A stretch of 64,000 nucleotides of DNA from Azohydromonas australica DSM 1124 (GCF_000430725.1 NZ_KE387216.1:88774-152773); one strand, 5' to 3'; positions 7,721 to 16,128 are shown, numbered from the stretch's first letter. Notes: generated by a model from the sequence alone, not told the origin. A program made the numbers and translations.

Positions 7721-8794
7721 ATGCCCATGATGAAAGCCGCCGTCTTCGTCGAACCGGGTCGCATCGTGCTCGACGACAAGCCGATTCCCGATGTCGGGCC
7801 CCAGGACGCGCTGCTGCGCGTGACCACCACCACGATCTGCGGCACCGACGTGCACATCCTCAAGGGCGAGTACCCCGTGGCGCGCGGATTGACCATCGGC
7901 CACGAGCCCGTGGGCGTGATCGAGAAGCTGGGCTCCGCGGTCAAGGGCTACCGCGAGGGGCAGCGCGTCATCGCCGGCGCCATCACGCCCAGCGGCTGGA
8001 GCAACGCCTGCCAGTGCGGCTTCTGCGCCCAGGACGGCGCCGGCAGCGCCCACGGCTGGAAGCCCATGGGCGGCTGGCGCTTCGGCAACACCATCGACGG
8101 CTGCCAGGCCGAGTACGTGCTGGTGCCTGACGCCATGTTCAACCTCGCGCCCGTGCCCGACGGATTGAGCGACGAGGCGGTGCTGATGTGCCCGGACATC
8201 ATGTCCACGGGCTTTGCCGGCGCGGAAAGCGCGCACATCCGCATTGGCGACGCCGTGGCGGTGTTCGCGCAGGGGCCCATCGGTCTGTGCGCCACGGCCG
8301 GCGCCAAGCTCAGCGGCGCCAGTCTCGTCATCGGCGTGGACCGGCTGCCCGAGCGGCTGGAGATGGCGCGGCGCATGGGGGCGGACGTGGTGGTTGATGC
8401 CGGCAAGGTGGACCCGGTGTCCGAGATCCTGCGCCTGACCGGCGGGCGCGGCGTGGACGCCGCCATCGAGGCGCTGGGCACGCAGGCCACCTTCGAGGCG
8501 GCGCTGCGCGTGCTGCGGCCGGGCGGCACGCTCTCCAGCCTGGGCGTGTACTCCACCGACCTGCGCATTCCGCTGGACGCCTTCGCTGCCGGGCTGGGCG
8601 ACCACCGCATCGTCACCTCGCTGTGCCCGGGCGGCAAGGAGCGCATGCGCCGGCTCATGGCCGTGATCGAGGCCGGCCGGGTGGACCTGGGCGCCATGGT
8701 CACGCACCGCTTCAGGCTCGACGACATCGAGGCCGCCTATGAGCTGTTCGGCCACCAGCGCGACGGGGTGCTCAAGGTGGCGGTCACACCCTGA
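7721..8794 (+). CDS. Zinc-dependent alcohol dehydrogenase (MDR family)
   Basis: The 357-residue medium-chain dehydrogenase/reductase has catalytic-zinc ligands Cys40 (TTTICGTDVH), His61 and Glu62 (TIGHEPVG), and Asp159 (CPDIMSTG), followed by a Rossmann domain. This ligand set resembles the tetrameric isopropanol/secondary-alcohol dehydrogenases. Those also lack the full four-cysteine structural-zinc lobe; here only the cluster ACQCGFC at 96-102 remains. The likely reaction is reversible oxidation of a small primary or secondary alcohol with NAD(P). A second start (Met4) is possible. The gene stands alone and the substrate is not inferable. Confidence 0.85.
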   Translation: MPMMKAAVFVEPGRIVLDDKPIPDVGPQDALLRVTTTTICGTDVHILKGEYPVARGLTIGHEPVGVIEKLGSAVKGYREGQRVIAGAITPSGWSNACQCGFCAQDGAGSAHGWKPMGGWRFGNTIDGCQAEYVLVPDAMFNLAPVPDGLSDEAVLMCPDIMSTGFAGAESAHIRIGDAVAVFAQGPIGLCATAGAKLSGASLVIGVDRLPERLEMARRMGADVVVDAGKVDPVSEILRLTGGRGVDAAIEALGTQATFEAALRVLRPGGTLSSLGVYSTDLRIPLDAFAAGLGDHRIVTSLCPGGKERMRRLMAVIEAGRVDLGAMVTHRFRLDDIEAAYELFGHQRDGVLKVAVTP

Positions 8795-8840
8795 GCGGCG
8801 GCGTTGTCCGCGGTGCCGGGGCAGGGCGGCCACGGGGACA

Positions 8841-8871
8841 ACGATGCGGTTTTTTCGATCAAACGCATCGT
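8841..8871. promoter_or_regulatory. Inverted repeat upstream of the BI-1 gene promoter
   Basis: The arms ACGATGCG (8841-8848) and CGCATCGT (8864-8871) are perfect 8-bp inverted repeats around an AT-rich centre that itself contains TCGATC flanked by T and A runs. A partial third copy, CGATGTA, follows at 8888. The position just upstream of a predicted promoter suggests a regulator-binding site; the protein is unknown. Confidence 0.4.
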
Positions 8872-8881
8872 AACCTTCTGA

Positions 8882-8910
8882 TTGTTTCGATGTAAGGACG
8901 CCCCTAGATT
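8882..8910 (+). promoter_or_regulatory. Predicted sigma-70 promoter for the BI-1 gene
   Basis: TTGTTT (8882-8887) and TAGATT (8905-8910) are separated by 17 bp in an AT-rich dip, 65 bp before the BI-1 start codon. Prediction by consensus only. Confidence 0.45.
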
Positions 8911-8974
8911 AGCGTTGCCGTCCCAAATCCGTGGCCTTCGCCGCGGGGGCGGCGAGCGAGTCTAGGGAGCCTCC

Positions 8975-9673
8975 ATGAACCTTCAGCAGATCGACCTTCG
9001 TGCCCGCGCCGCGCAGGCGCCGGGTTTGGCTGCGCAGCAGCAGCGCGTGCTGCGCAACACCTACTGGCTGCTCGCGCTGTCGATGGTGCCTACCGTGGCG
9101 GGCGCCTGGCTAGGAATCGCCACGGGGTTGTCGAGCGCGATGTCGCCGCTGGTGAGCCTGGTGGTGTTTCTCGCGGGTGCCTTCGGCTTCATGTTCGCCA
9201 TCGAGCGCACCAAGGATTCCGCCGCCGGCGTGCCGGTGCTGCTGGCCTTTACCTTCTTCATGGGCCTGATGCTGTCGCGCCTGGTGGGCACGGTGCTGGG
9301 CCTGTCCAACGGCGCGAGCCTGGTGATGACGGCCTTCGCCGGCACGGGCGGCATCTTCCTGGGCATGGCGATGCTGTCCACGGTGATCAAGCGCGACTTG
9401 ACCTCGATGGGCAAGTGGCTGTTCGTGGGCGTGGTGATGCTGATGGTGGCGGGCATTGCCAACGTCTTCATCCAGTCCAGCGCGCTGATGATCACGCTGT
9501 CGGTGCTGGCCATCGGCATCTTCTCGGCCTTCATCCTGCATGACCTCAAGCGCGTGCAGGACGGCCTGGAGACCAACTACATCACGGCCACGCTGGGCGT
9601 CTACTTGAGCCTGTTCAACGTCTTCCAGTCGCTGCTGGCGCTGTTGGGTATCTTCGGCGGCAACGACGACTGA
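8975..9673 (+). CDS. Bax inhibitor-1 family membrane protein (YccA/YbhL type)
   Basis: The 232-residue protein has a soluble N-terminus of about 30 residues and then seven hydrophobic segments, ending with the family signature around HDLKRVQDGLETNYITATLGVYL. Bacterial BI-1 proteins such as YccA interact with and modulate the membrane protease FtsH; others are calcium-leak channels. The N-terminal RNTYWLLALSM segment is common in betaproteobacterial members. A small membrane-protein gene follows 20 bp later and may be cotranscribed. Confidence 0.9.
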   Translation: MNLQQIDLRARAAQAPGLAAQQQRVLRNTYWLLALSMVPTVAGAWLGIATGLSSAMSPLVSLVVFLAGAFGFMFAIERTKDSAAGVPVLLAFTFFMGLMLSRLVGTVLGLSNGASLVMTAFAGTGGIFLGMAMLSTVIKRDLTSMGKWLFVGVVMLMVAGIANVFIQSSALMITLSVLAIGIFSAFILHDLKRVQDGLETNYITATLGVYLSLFNVFQSLLALLGIFGGNDD

Positions 9674-9693
9674 ACGTCCCCTGAAAGAAGCTG

Positions 9694-10020
9694 ATGCATC
9701 TGCCTTACTCCACGCGCGCGTCCTCGGGCCCGGCGCGCCTGCTGCAAAGCCTGGCGAACGCGGTCCGGGGCCTGGTCCTGGGTTTCGTCGGCCTGCTGGT
9801 GCTGGCCTTCACGCTGCTGGCCGGCATGGTCACCGCGGGTGTGCTGCTGGTGGTGGCGCTGGTGGCCCGACGCCGGCTCCAGCGCGGCGCGGTGCGCTTT
9901 GTCTGGCCGGGCCGCATGGGTGCCCGGCCGGATGCAGCAGCGACGCCGTTCCGCCATGGGCGCGGCAGCGGTGGAGCGGGCGAGATCGTCGATGCTGAGG
10001 TGCGCGAGATCCGTGATTGA
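9694..10020 (+). CDS. Small membrane protein of unknown function
   Basis: The 108-residue protein has one long hydrophobic stretch or a tight pair of helices (about 24-58), a basic ARRRLQRG segment on the inner side, and an acidic end EIVDAEVREIRD. I do not recognise a named family. It lies 20 bp behind the BI-1 gene in the same direction, so the two may form a transcription unit. Confidence 0.6.
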   Translation: MHLPYSTRASSGPARLLQSLANAVRGLVLGFVGLLVLAFTLLAGMVTAGVLLVVALVARRRLQRGAVRFVWPGRMGARPDAAATPFRHGRGSGGAGEIVDAEVREIRD

Positions 10021-10168
10021 GGGGCGTCCGGCCCCCGCGCCTTACCTCTATTGCGGCATTGTTCGCACCCCCTGGGCCCGCGAACTGCTCCAGGCGGAAG
10101 GGCCGGCGCCGGTGCCTTTGGCGTCGGTCACAATGGTTCAACCCATGGCGGGCTCCAGAGGAGGCAGC

Positions 10169-10480
10169 TTGATACATTTGCAGGCAACCATTCCCGACGG
10201 CGTCAACTTCGAGGACCTGCGCCTGTCGCGGGATATTCGCGACGGCGCCGTGATCTTCGATCCCCAGCCGATCGAGGCCATCTGCATGGCCAGCGGTTTC
10301 GATATCGATGAGCTGGTCCAGGGCCCTGATCCCATCGTGTGCGCCCTCATCACGGCCTGGTACCAGGAGCATCTCAAGCGCGGTGGTGCGCCTGATCCGG
10401 TGCAGGAAGACTTGATGGAAGAAACCCGGCTCGAACAGGAGCGCGGCGGCGGCTTCAGCTACGCGCCGGGCCACGCCTGA
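10169..10480 (+). CDS. Hypothetical protein, about 103 residues
   Basis: The product is a soluble, acidic protein with segments IPDGVNFEDLRLSRDIRD, VIFDPQPIEAICMASGFDID and a helical C-terminus; no family is recognised. The start is uncertain. A TTG at 10169 has an excellent AGAGGAGG ribosome site 4-5 nt upstream and is my choice, while in-frame ATGs at 10133 and 10145 have no such site and would add 12 or 8 residues. It is followed immediately by a perfect 15-bp hairpin. Coding-like GC-rich third positions support a real gene. Confidence 0.6.
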   Translation: MIHLQATIPDGVNFEDLRLSRDIRDGAVIFDPQPIEAICMASGFDIDELVQGPDPIVCALITAWYQEHLKRGGAPDPVQEDLMEETRLEQERGGGFSYAPGHA

Positions 10481-10497
10481 GCACGTGTGCCGGCTGC

Positions 10498-10529
10498 GCC
10501 CCGGCGGTTGCAAGTGCAACCGCCGGGGC
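10498..10529. terminator. Perfect 15-bp hairpin, possible terminator
   Basis: GCCCCGGCGGTTGCA (10498-10512) and TGCAACCGCCGGGGC (10515-10529) are perfect inverted repeats with a 2-nt spacer, 18 bp after a stop codon. No T-run follows, so it may pause transcription, stabilise the upstream transcript, or be a binding site. Confidence 0.4.
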
Positions 10530-10632
10530 TGGTGGTGGTAGTCGGTCGCATGCGCGGTAACCGGCGCTGCGGCCGGTCGGTGCGAAAGCAGCGACACTGC
10601 GCGCCTTCATCACCCTTGCGCTTCTTCACTGC

Positions 10633-11037
10633 ATGAAAACGTCTTCCGCACTCTGCGCCGCGCTGCTGCTGGCCGCTACGCTTCCCGTGACCGCCCAGAC
10701 CGAAACCGAGAAGCTGCCCTCGGGCGTGGTCGTCGAGCACAGCGTCAAGGGCCAGGGCGCGCAGCCCGGGCCGACCAGTACCGTGCAGGTGCACTACCGC
10801 GGCACGCTGCCCGACGGCAAGGAGTTCGACAGCTCCTACAAGCGCGGCCAGCCCGCCACGTTCCCGCTCAACCGCGTCATTCCCTGCTGGACCGAGGGAC
10901 TGCAGCGCATGAAGGTCGGCGGCAAGGCCAAGCTCACGTGCCCGGCCGACACCGCCTACGGCGCCCGCGGCATTCCCGGAACCATTCCCGGCAACAGCAC
11001 CTTGACCTTCGAGGTCGAACTGCTGGCCGCACGCTGA
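10633..11037 (+). CDS. FKBP-type peptidyl-prolyl cis-trans isomerase, exported
   Basis: The 134-residue protein has a signal peptide (MKTSSALCAALLLAATLPVTAQ, cleavage after about residue 20) and one FKBP domain. Visible FKBP residues include VQVHYRGTLPDGKEFDSSY, the FPLNRVIPCWTEGLQRM pocket segment and the AYGARG motif near the end. It would catalyse proline isomerisation during folding in the periplasm. It resembles the catalytic half of FkpA without the dimerisation helices. It is a single gene, convergent with the SHOCT-protein gene. Confidence 0.9.
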   Translation: MKTSSALCAALLLAATLPVTAQTETEKLPSGVVVEHSVKGQGAQPGPTSTVQVHYRGTLPDGKEFDSSYKRGQPATFPLNRVIPCWTEGLQRMKVGGKAKLTCPADTAYGARGIPGTIPGNSTLTFEVELLAAR

Positions 11038-11144
11038 AATCGCCAATTTCAGCGTTTGTTGACATAACGAAGATTGGGGCGCCAGGAGTTGTAGGCGCCA
11101 ATCGGTGACGTCGCGTTCCTGCCGGGCTGAAATGCCGCATCGTC

Positions 11145-11180
11145 GGCCCCTGTGGCCCCTGTGGCCCCTGTGGCCCCTGC
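11145..11180. repeat. Four tandem copies of a 9-bp unit
   Basis: The unit GGCCCCTGT is repeated three times plus one copy with a final C. On the minus strand, in frame with the SHOCT gene but after its stop codon, it would encode GAT repeats. Short tandem repeats of this kind can change copy number by slippage. Confidence 0.7.
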
Positions 11181-11249
11181 GGCCGGTGCTCCGGCTGGCC
11201 CGGTGGGCTCTCGATCCGGCTGCTCTTTGCGAAGCTGCCGTCGCCGTGC

Positions 11250-12149
11250 TCAGAGCCGGCTCAGCAGCTCCGCCTTCTTGGCCGAGAACTCCTCGGCGGT
11301 GAGCACGCCGCGCGCGTGCAGCTCGGCCAGCCTCTCGATCGCCGCGAACACGTCCAGCCCCTGCGGCAGCCCGCTGGCCGTGCCGGCCTGCGGCGCGGGT
11401 GCGGTGGATGCGGCCATCGGCGCTGGCGTGGGCGCTGCATTCGGTGACGTCGGAGCCGACGCGGCGGCCGGCGGCTGGCCGTCCACCGACACCACCGGCA
11501 GGCGCTCCACGTTGACCAGCCCGTGCTGGCTGGTGAAGCTCAGCGAGCCGCTGCCCGACTGCTGCTGCGAGACGCCGCCGATGTGGTGGTCCAGCGTGTC
11601 GTAGACCGTGACCCGGCCGCGCAGCTCGATGGCCAGCCGCCGCGCCTGCGCGAAGTAGGCGTAACGCACGCCGTTCTGCGCGCCGCTGCTGTTGGGCCGG
11701 CCCAGCCCTGGCCCCCACCAGTCGCTGCTGCCGGCGGCCGGCACGAACAGGCTGGCCGTCGGCGGCGGCATGCCCTCAGCGGGCGGCTGCGTGCCGCCGC
11801 TCCAGGCCGACTGCTGCTGTCCCGGCATTCCGCCGCTGCCCTGGCTCTGCGACTGGAAGCTGCCGCCGCCGTGCAGCAGGTCAGGCTGGCTGGCGACCAG
11901 GCCGGCAAGCTCGTTGCACAGGCCGTCCACGCGGGCCTTGAGCGCGTGGTTGAACATGTCCGACACCATCGTCATGCCGCCGCGCATCCATTGCCCCGGG
12001 CCGCCGAACTCGGGATGTCCGAACTGCGCCATGCCGCCCTGGCCCTGCACCACGGCCCAGAGCATGGCGGTCACGGCCTCGGCGCTGAAGCCGTGGCGCC
12101 GGGCGATGTCGTCGATGGCCTGCCTGCCTTGCGGCGTGAGTTGTTGCAT
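11250..12149 (-). CDS. SHOCT-domain protein of unknown function
   Basis: The 299-residue protein starts MQQLTPQGRQAIDDIA, with a putative N-terminal helical domain including MTMVSDMFNHALKARVDGLCNELAGL. A low-complexity Ser/Gly/Gln/Pro linker follows, then a region with WWGPGLGRPNSSGAQNGVRYAYF and an RRLAIELRGRVTVYDTLDHHIGG segment, an Ala/Pro-rich linker, and a C-terminal SHOCT helix pair (AIERLAELHARGVLTAEEF). SHOCT domains are short oligomerisation modules. No catalytic residues are evident. The ATG at 12149 was chosen because upstream codons lack coding character. The frame stays open for 66 codons after the stop (see findings). Confidence 0.75.
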   Translation of the reverse strand: MQQLTPQGRQAIDDIARRHGFSAEAVTAMLWAVVQGQGGMAQFGHPEFGGPGQWMRGGMTMVSDMFNHALKARVDGLCNELAGLVASQPDLLHGGGSFQSQSQGSGGMPGQQQSAWSGGTQPPAEGMPPPTASLFVPAAGSSDWWGPGLGRPNSSGAQNGVRYAYFAQARRLAIELRGRVTVYDTLDHHIGGVSQQQSGSGSLSFTSQHGLVNVERLPVVSVDGQPPAAASAPTSPNAAPTPAPMAASTAPAPQAGTASGLPQGLDVFAAIERLAELHARGVLTAEEFSAKKAELLSRL

Positions 12150-12246
12150 CCTGAACCTTCCATGCCGTGAGGCCCACCGCTGCAGGCCGGAATCGAGCTT
12201 TTCGCGCTGCCCAGGGCAAGCGGCGCGCCGCATCGGGGCCGCGGAT

Positions 12247-12720
12247 TCAGCGCGCCAGCCCATGGCGCCGGTGCCACTCGGCCAGCGACTCGTCCGGATA
12301 GGCATCGAAGGTGGCGTCCTTCGGACCGGCCTGCACCTGCACCCAGGCCGGCTTTAAGCCCAGCATCATGTGCGTGAGCTGAGGCACCTCGGGCAACGGC
12401 GTGTCGATGGCGCCGGCATGCGGATGCACCAGCGCCGGCCAGCGCGGGTCCCACAGCCACAGTGCCGTGCCGCAGTGCTTGCAGAAATGGCGCTCGCCGC
12501 TGCTGCGGCTGCCGTCCTCCATGCGCGCGCGGTACACGCTCAGATGCTCGCGTCCTTGCACCTGCAGCGTGGCGTTGTCCGCGCCGAGGTTGATCGCGTA
12601 GCCGCCGGTGCCCGCGGTCTTGCGGCAGATCGAGCAGTAGCAGCGCATGAAGGGCACGGGCTCGTGCGACTCCACGGAAAAACGCACGGCGCCGCAATGG
12701 CAGGAACCTTCGAGTCGCAT
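12247..12720 (-). CDS. GFA-family (CENP-V/GFA) zinc protein
   Basis: This 157-residue protein has the GFA zinc-binding cysteine pattern: GSCHCGAVRF near the start (Cys7, Cys9), CYCSICRK (about 28-35) and HFCKHCGTALW (about 79-89). The founding member is the glutathione-dependent formaldehyde-activating enzyme; most family members, including this length class, have no proven activity. It is a single gene between a SHOCT protein and a VOC protein. Confidence 0.88.
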   Translation of the reverse strand: MRLEGSCHCGAVRFSVESHEPVPFMRCYCSICRKTAGTGGYAINLGADNATLQVQGREHLSVYRARMEDGSRSSGERHFCKHCGTALWLWDPRWPALVHPHAGAIDTPLPEVPQLTHMMLGLKPAWVQVQAGPKDATFDAYPDESLAEWHRRHGLAR

Positions 12721-12933
12721 GGCATGGCCTCCTGGCGCGGGCAGCGGGCCGGCCTCGCGCGGTACGCCTGCGCTGCCTTCCGGCGGGCCGCCCCGTATCG
12801 CCGGTGCGCGATCCCGAGCACGCCGCGCACCCGGCTACGCCATGCGGGCTGCTGCAGCCCGGCGGCACCCGTTCCAGCCGCTGGCGGCCCTGAGCGGGCC
12901 GGCTGTCCTGGCGCCGTGGCACGCGCCCGGCGC

Positions 12934-13413
12934 TCAGCCGGCGCAGCTGCCCTCGAACAGCTTCGCGGCGCGGCGGCGGATCTCCTCTTCCGACACGTCC
13001 TCCACGTGCGTGGCGATGTGCCACTTGTGACCGAAGGGGTCCTTCAGCCCGCCGGCGCGGTCGCCATAGAACTGGTCGGCCACCGCCATGGTGAGCGTCG
13101 CGCCCGCCTCCACGGCGCGCTGGACGCAGGCGTCCACGTCGTCCACGTAAAGCATCAGGCTGCACGGGGAGCCGCCGAGCGTTTGCGGACTCAAGGCCTG
13201 CCATTGCGGTGCCTCGTCATGCAGCATCAATACCGAATTGCCAATGCGGATCTCGGCATGCATCACCGAGCCGTCCGGTGCCCGCAGCTGCATGTTTTCC
13301 TCGGCGCCGAAGGCCCGCTTGTAGAAATCGATGGCCTGTGCCGCACCCTTGATGGTCAGGTAGGGCGTCACGGTCGAGTAGCCGTCGGGAATCCTCTTCA
13401 CCGGGTTTGCCAT
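12934..13413 (-). CDS. VOC-family protein (PhnB/glyoxalase-like)
   Basis: The 159-residue protein has the beta-alpha-beta-beta-beta pattern of the vicinal-oxygen-chelate fold: YLTIKGAAQAIDFYKRAFGA, ALRAPDGSVMHAEIRIG-like strands, LMLYVDDVDACVQRAVEAGA, then DPFGHKWHIATHVEDVS near the end. The DQFYGDRAGGLKDPFGH segment is typical of the PhnB-like group. No specific substrate can be named. I chose the ATG at 13413; the GTG one codon upstream is less likely. Confidence 0.85.
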   Translation of the reverse strand: MANPVKRIPDGYSTVTPYLTIKGAAQAIDFYKRAFGAEENMQLRAPDGSVMHAEIRIGNSVLMLHDEAPQWQALSPQTLGGSPCSLMLYVDDVDACVQRAVEAGATLTMAVADQFYGDRAGGLKDPFGHKWHIATHVEDVSEEEIRRRAAKLFEGSCAG

Positions 13414-14593
13414 CACGAAATTCTCCAGGGCTGAGGACAGGCACGCCGCGCCGCGTCAGCCCAAACAAGCGGCGGGGCGTCATGGCTGTATGGATGTACA
13501 GCATAGGCGCCTTTATGCCGCATGCAAGCCGGCGGTTGTTTCCGGGCCGATGGCGATGGCGGCGGTATCGCCATGCACTCCTGGCCCGGGTTTCATCCGC
13601 GTTCCGCGCTGGCAGCGGGCGTACTGCACGGGGATGTGCAACAGCGGATGGTCTCTTGCTGAAAGACCGGAACACCCGGACTTCGTGCCTGGTCCAATGG
13701 CCGCCAAAGCATGGCGCGCACGTCCCGGGCAAATCCGGGGAGCCGCCCGGGAATTCAAGGCCGCGGATTGCAACCGCCGCGGTGTCCGGCATTCGCTTTT
13801 TGCTGGCCCTGCGTCGTGGATTGCGGCGTTCGATCCGCGCGGATCGGTGCAGCAGTAGAGCTTCTATTTCAGTTCCGGTGCCAGGGTTGCCAGGCCGGTG
13901 GCCAGCGCCAATCCAATGATGTCCCAGAGACCCGCGCCCAGAGGAATTCGCCCGATATTGCGCTGCGCACCCACCACATTGCCGAAGCCGCCATGCCTCA
14001 AATCCGCCGGCTACCGGGCATTGGGCGCGAGTGTCCTCGTTCGTTAGCGAACGACAACATTCACTGGCGGGAACAGGGATTGGAGGCCTTTTACGGTGAA
14101 TGGCCAGGGGCCATGGCCGCCATGCGTTGCAGTACCGTCGTCTGGGCACACAGACTGTTATTGGATGAAACCCTGGTGCAATCCCGGCAGCGCTACTTCG
14201 AACCCTGGAGTTCCGTGGCCGCCGGGCTGGCATTGAAAGCCAGGTACTGGAGTCCGCACGATGCCGCAATGTCCAGGACGCCACGGGCTTGGACGGCAGC
14301 CCATTTGACTGCTTTCCCTCGCAAGCACTTCACACGCCGCTTGCCGGGGCAATGGCGTACCGGGGGTGTTATGGATTTCGGGAATCCCCGCCGGACGACG
14401 GGGTTATTGCGCCCATGGAGTACGGCGGATGGATGGCCACCTGCAGGCTCAATTCGTGAGCCCGCCGAGGCGCTTTTGCTGGAATCCGTACCCGTGCGGT
14501 ACGGAGGAAGGCCCGGAATGCTGCGCTGCGGCAGCTGGGGCGTCGATCGCGCCCGTGTGGATTCACTGCGGGACGCGGAGCGGTTTCAGCCGC
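13414..14593. other. Gene-poor stretch with no recognisable complete gene
   Basis: Long frames here have implausible compositions on both strands. The only protein-like segment is on the minus strand at 14001-13864, where a 45-codon frame (GFGNVVGAQRNIG followed by GAGLWDIIGLALATGLATLA) ends in a TAG. It has no ATG and its upstream continuation is in another frame, so it may be the tail of a decayed gene. A 7-bp hairpin TCGTTCG-TTAG-CGAACGA lies at about 14038-14055. I see no RNA gene. Confidence 0.4.
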
Positions 14594-14821
14594 TCAATGC
14601 CGGGTCGAGTGTGGGCTCAGGCCGTGGCGCGAGGACACCACATCGGCCTCCAGGGAGCCCTGGGCGTAATGGTGCCGATCCAGCGCATTGGCCGCGCCTT
14701 CAATCCAGCCGCCGTACCAATCCAGCGCCTCAAACGAACCCTGCACGTACGGGCACTGTTCAGCGAATATCCCGCCAGCCAGAAAGCCGGCGGTCCAGGC
14801 CCTCTTGTCCATGCTTTGCAC
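14594..14821 (-). CDS. Small Rmf/CrpP-like protein
   Basis: The 75-residue product contains AWTAGFLAGGIFAEQCPYV (8-26) followed by DWYGGWIEGAANA (34-46). This is the pattern of ribosome modulation factor (G-Y-x-A-G, then CPY, then W-x-x-GWR-x-G) and of the small CrpP-like proteins that share it. Rmf dimerises ribosomes into inactive 100S particles; the role of CrpP relatives is disputed. I chose the GTG at 14821, which has GGAGG spaced 6 nt upstream; the ATG at 14812 has no site at proper distance. The 25 residues after the motif have no Rmf counterpart. It is alone in a gene-poor region. Confidence 0.6.
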   Translation of the reverse strand: MQSMDKRAWTAGFLAGGIFAEQCPYVQGSFEALDWYGGWIEGAANALDRHHYAQGSLEADVVSSRHGLSPHSTRH

Positions 14822-15282
14822 GCTTTTCCTCCGCATTGTTGCCAGGTCTGCGCCGGCCATCTGGCTTCGAATGGGCATTGATTCCCGCCCTGACATTTCG
14901 TGTCTTGCGCGACCTTTCGCCAACGATATCGGCCATTGCCCAGTGAACTGTTCCAGCGCCCGCTGCAATGTGTGACGGCCTGTGTATCCTCCATCCGGGC
15001 CGCCGAGGTTCTCGACTCTTATCACCGGGTTGCATTCAATTCAAGCAAACTTTGCAAATTTTTTTCACATGACCATTCTGAGCATTCAACGCGCCTCGGG
15101 CTGGTGTGAAGTTTTCACGCCCAAGCTTGCGCGAAACCGACGACCGTATCTGCGGCGGATCCCGCACGGGAAAACGGTCCGGCAGCGGCTGTAACACAAG
15201 AATCTTTCAACCTGTTACATGAAGGTGGCGGGCTGGACGCCCGCCTAGCCCGCAGACGGCCGCCCTCGGGAACCTGGGCGGC
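14822..15282. other. Intergenic stretch between the Rmf-like gene and the SRAP gene
   Basis: This holds the probable promoter of the minus-strand Rmf-like gene, including the AT-rich TTCAAGCAAACTTTGCAAATTTTTTTCA around 15040-15070, and a 7-bp inverted repeat TGTAACA...TGTTACA at about 15191-15220. No gene was recognised. Confidence 0.4.
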
Positions 15283-15951
15283 TCAGGCGGCATTGCTGGG
15301 CCCGGCCGCGGGCACCCGGGGCGGACGTGGCGCCGGAGTGGTGACGAATTGTTCGGCCTCCATGGGTTGCAGCAGCGCCCGTGCTTCGCGCTCGTCGGCA
15401 TACAGCCAATCCCGGTAATGACTGGGTGGCAGCACGACCACCGAGCGCTTTTCTTCACCGGGCTTGTGAAAGCGCCGCATGAGCTCATGCGCGTCCGCAT
15501 TGATGGTGAGCATGGAATACGACCACACCGTGCCGCTATCCCGGTGCGCTTCTTCCCATATCCCCGCCAGGCAGAACGGCAAACCGTCCACGCGTGCAAT
15601 GCGCCAGCGCTCGGCGCGGCCTGATTCATAGTTGGGTTCGAAGATAGCCTGGACCGGTATCAGGCAGAAGCGGCGTGCCTTCCAGGCGGACTTGAAACTG
15701 GGTTTCGAATCCACCGTTTCACTGCGGGCGTTGTAGGTGTGGCGCGCCAGGCTGGGTTCGCGTGCCCAGGGTGGCAACAACCCGAACACTCCGGGCCAGG
15801 GCGAGAAATGCGATTCATACTCCGGCCCCGCCGTGATGAACACCGCACTGGAACCTGGATATGCCTCATTCGTGTAGCCGAAGTCGGGTTCCTCACTTTG
15901 CAGATGAACCCGAAAATTCTTTGGCGACGGAGGTTCATAGTTCGCGCACAT
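15283..15951 (-). CDS. SRAP protein (YedK/HMCES family, abasic-site DNA-protein crosslinker)
   Basis: The 222-residue protein starts MCANYEPP. After removal of Met1, Cys2 is the nucleophile that forms a thiazolidine crosslink with abasic sites in single-stranded DNA. Other active-site residues are Asn74 (YNARSET), Glu105 (QAIFEPNY) and His162 (RRFHKPGEEKRS). The last motif is the Burkholderiales variant of the usual H-x-R-M-P. The family is annotated as SOS-response-associated peptidase. The frame has an ATG at 15975, but Cys2 must follow the initiator, so 15951 is the start. It is a single gene, divergent from hns. Confidence 0.92.
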   Translation of the reverse strand: MCANYEPPSPKNFRVHLQSEEPDFGYTNEAYPGSSAVFITAGPEYESHFSPWPGVFGLLPPWAREPSLARHTYNARSETVDSKPSFKSAWKARRFCLIPVQAIFEPNYESGRAERWRIARVDGLPFCLAGIWEEAHRDSGTVWSYSMLTINADAHELMRRFHKPGEEKRSVVVLPPSHYRDWLYADEREARALLQPMEAEQFVTTPAPRPPRVPAAGPSNAA

Positions 15952-16128
15952 TGTGGCATTATCCGTTCCGCGCAAGCCCGGAGGAGATACGGGCCGGAAC
16001 TTGAGGGTTCCACGGCAGTCCAGGTCAGTTCAACACAACCGGTCCAGGAACCTGCTATTCGTATCAATCCCAGGGCTTGTCGTTACAGATCAGAAATGTC
16101 CCAGACATTCAACGAAGGTGCAAAGCGT

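Noticed and set aside
11145..11180. CRISPR-like tandem repeats
   Set aside because: Four directly adjacent 9-bp units with no spacers; simple tandem repeat only.
13711..14946. 411-codon plus-strand frame in the gene-poor stretch
   Set aside because: No domain, skewed composition, no ribosome site, and it overlaps the better-supported Rmf/CrpP-like gene on the other strand.
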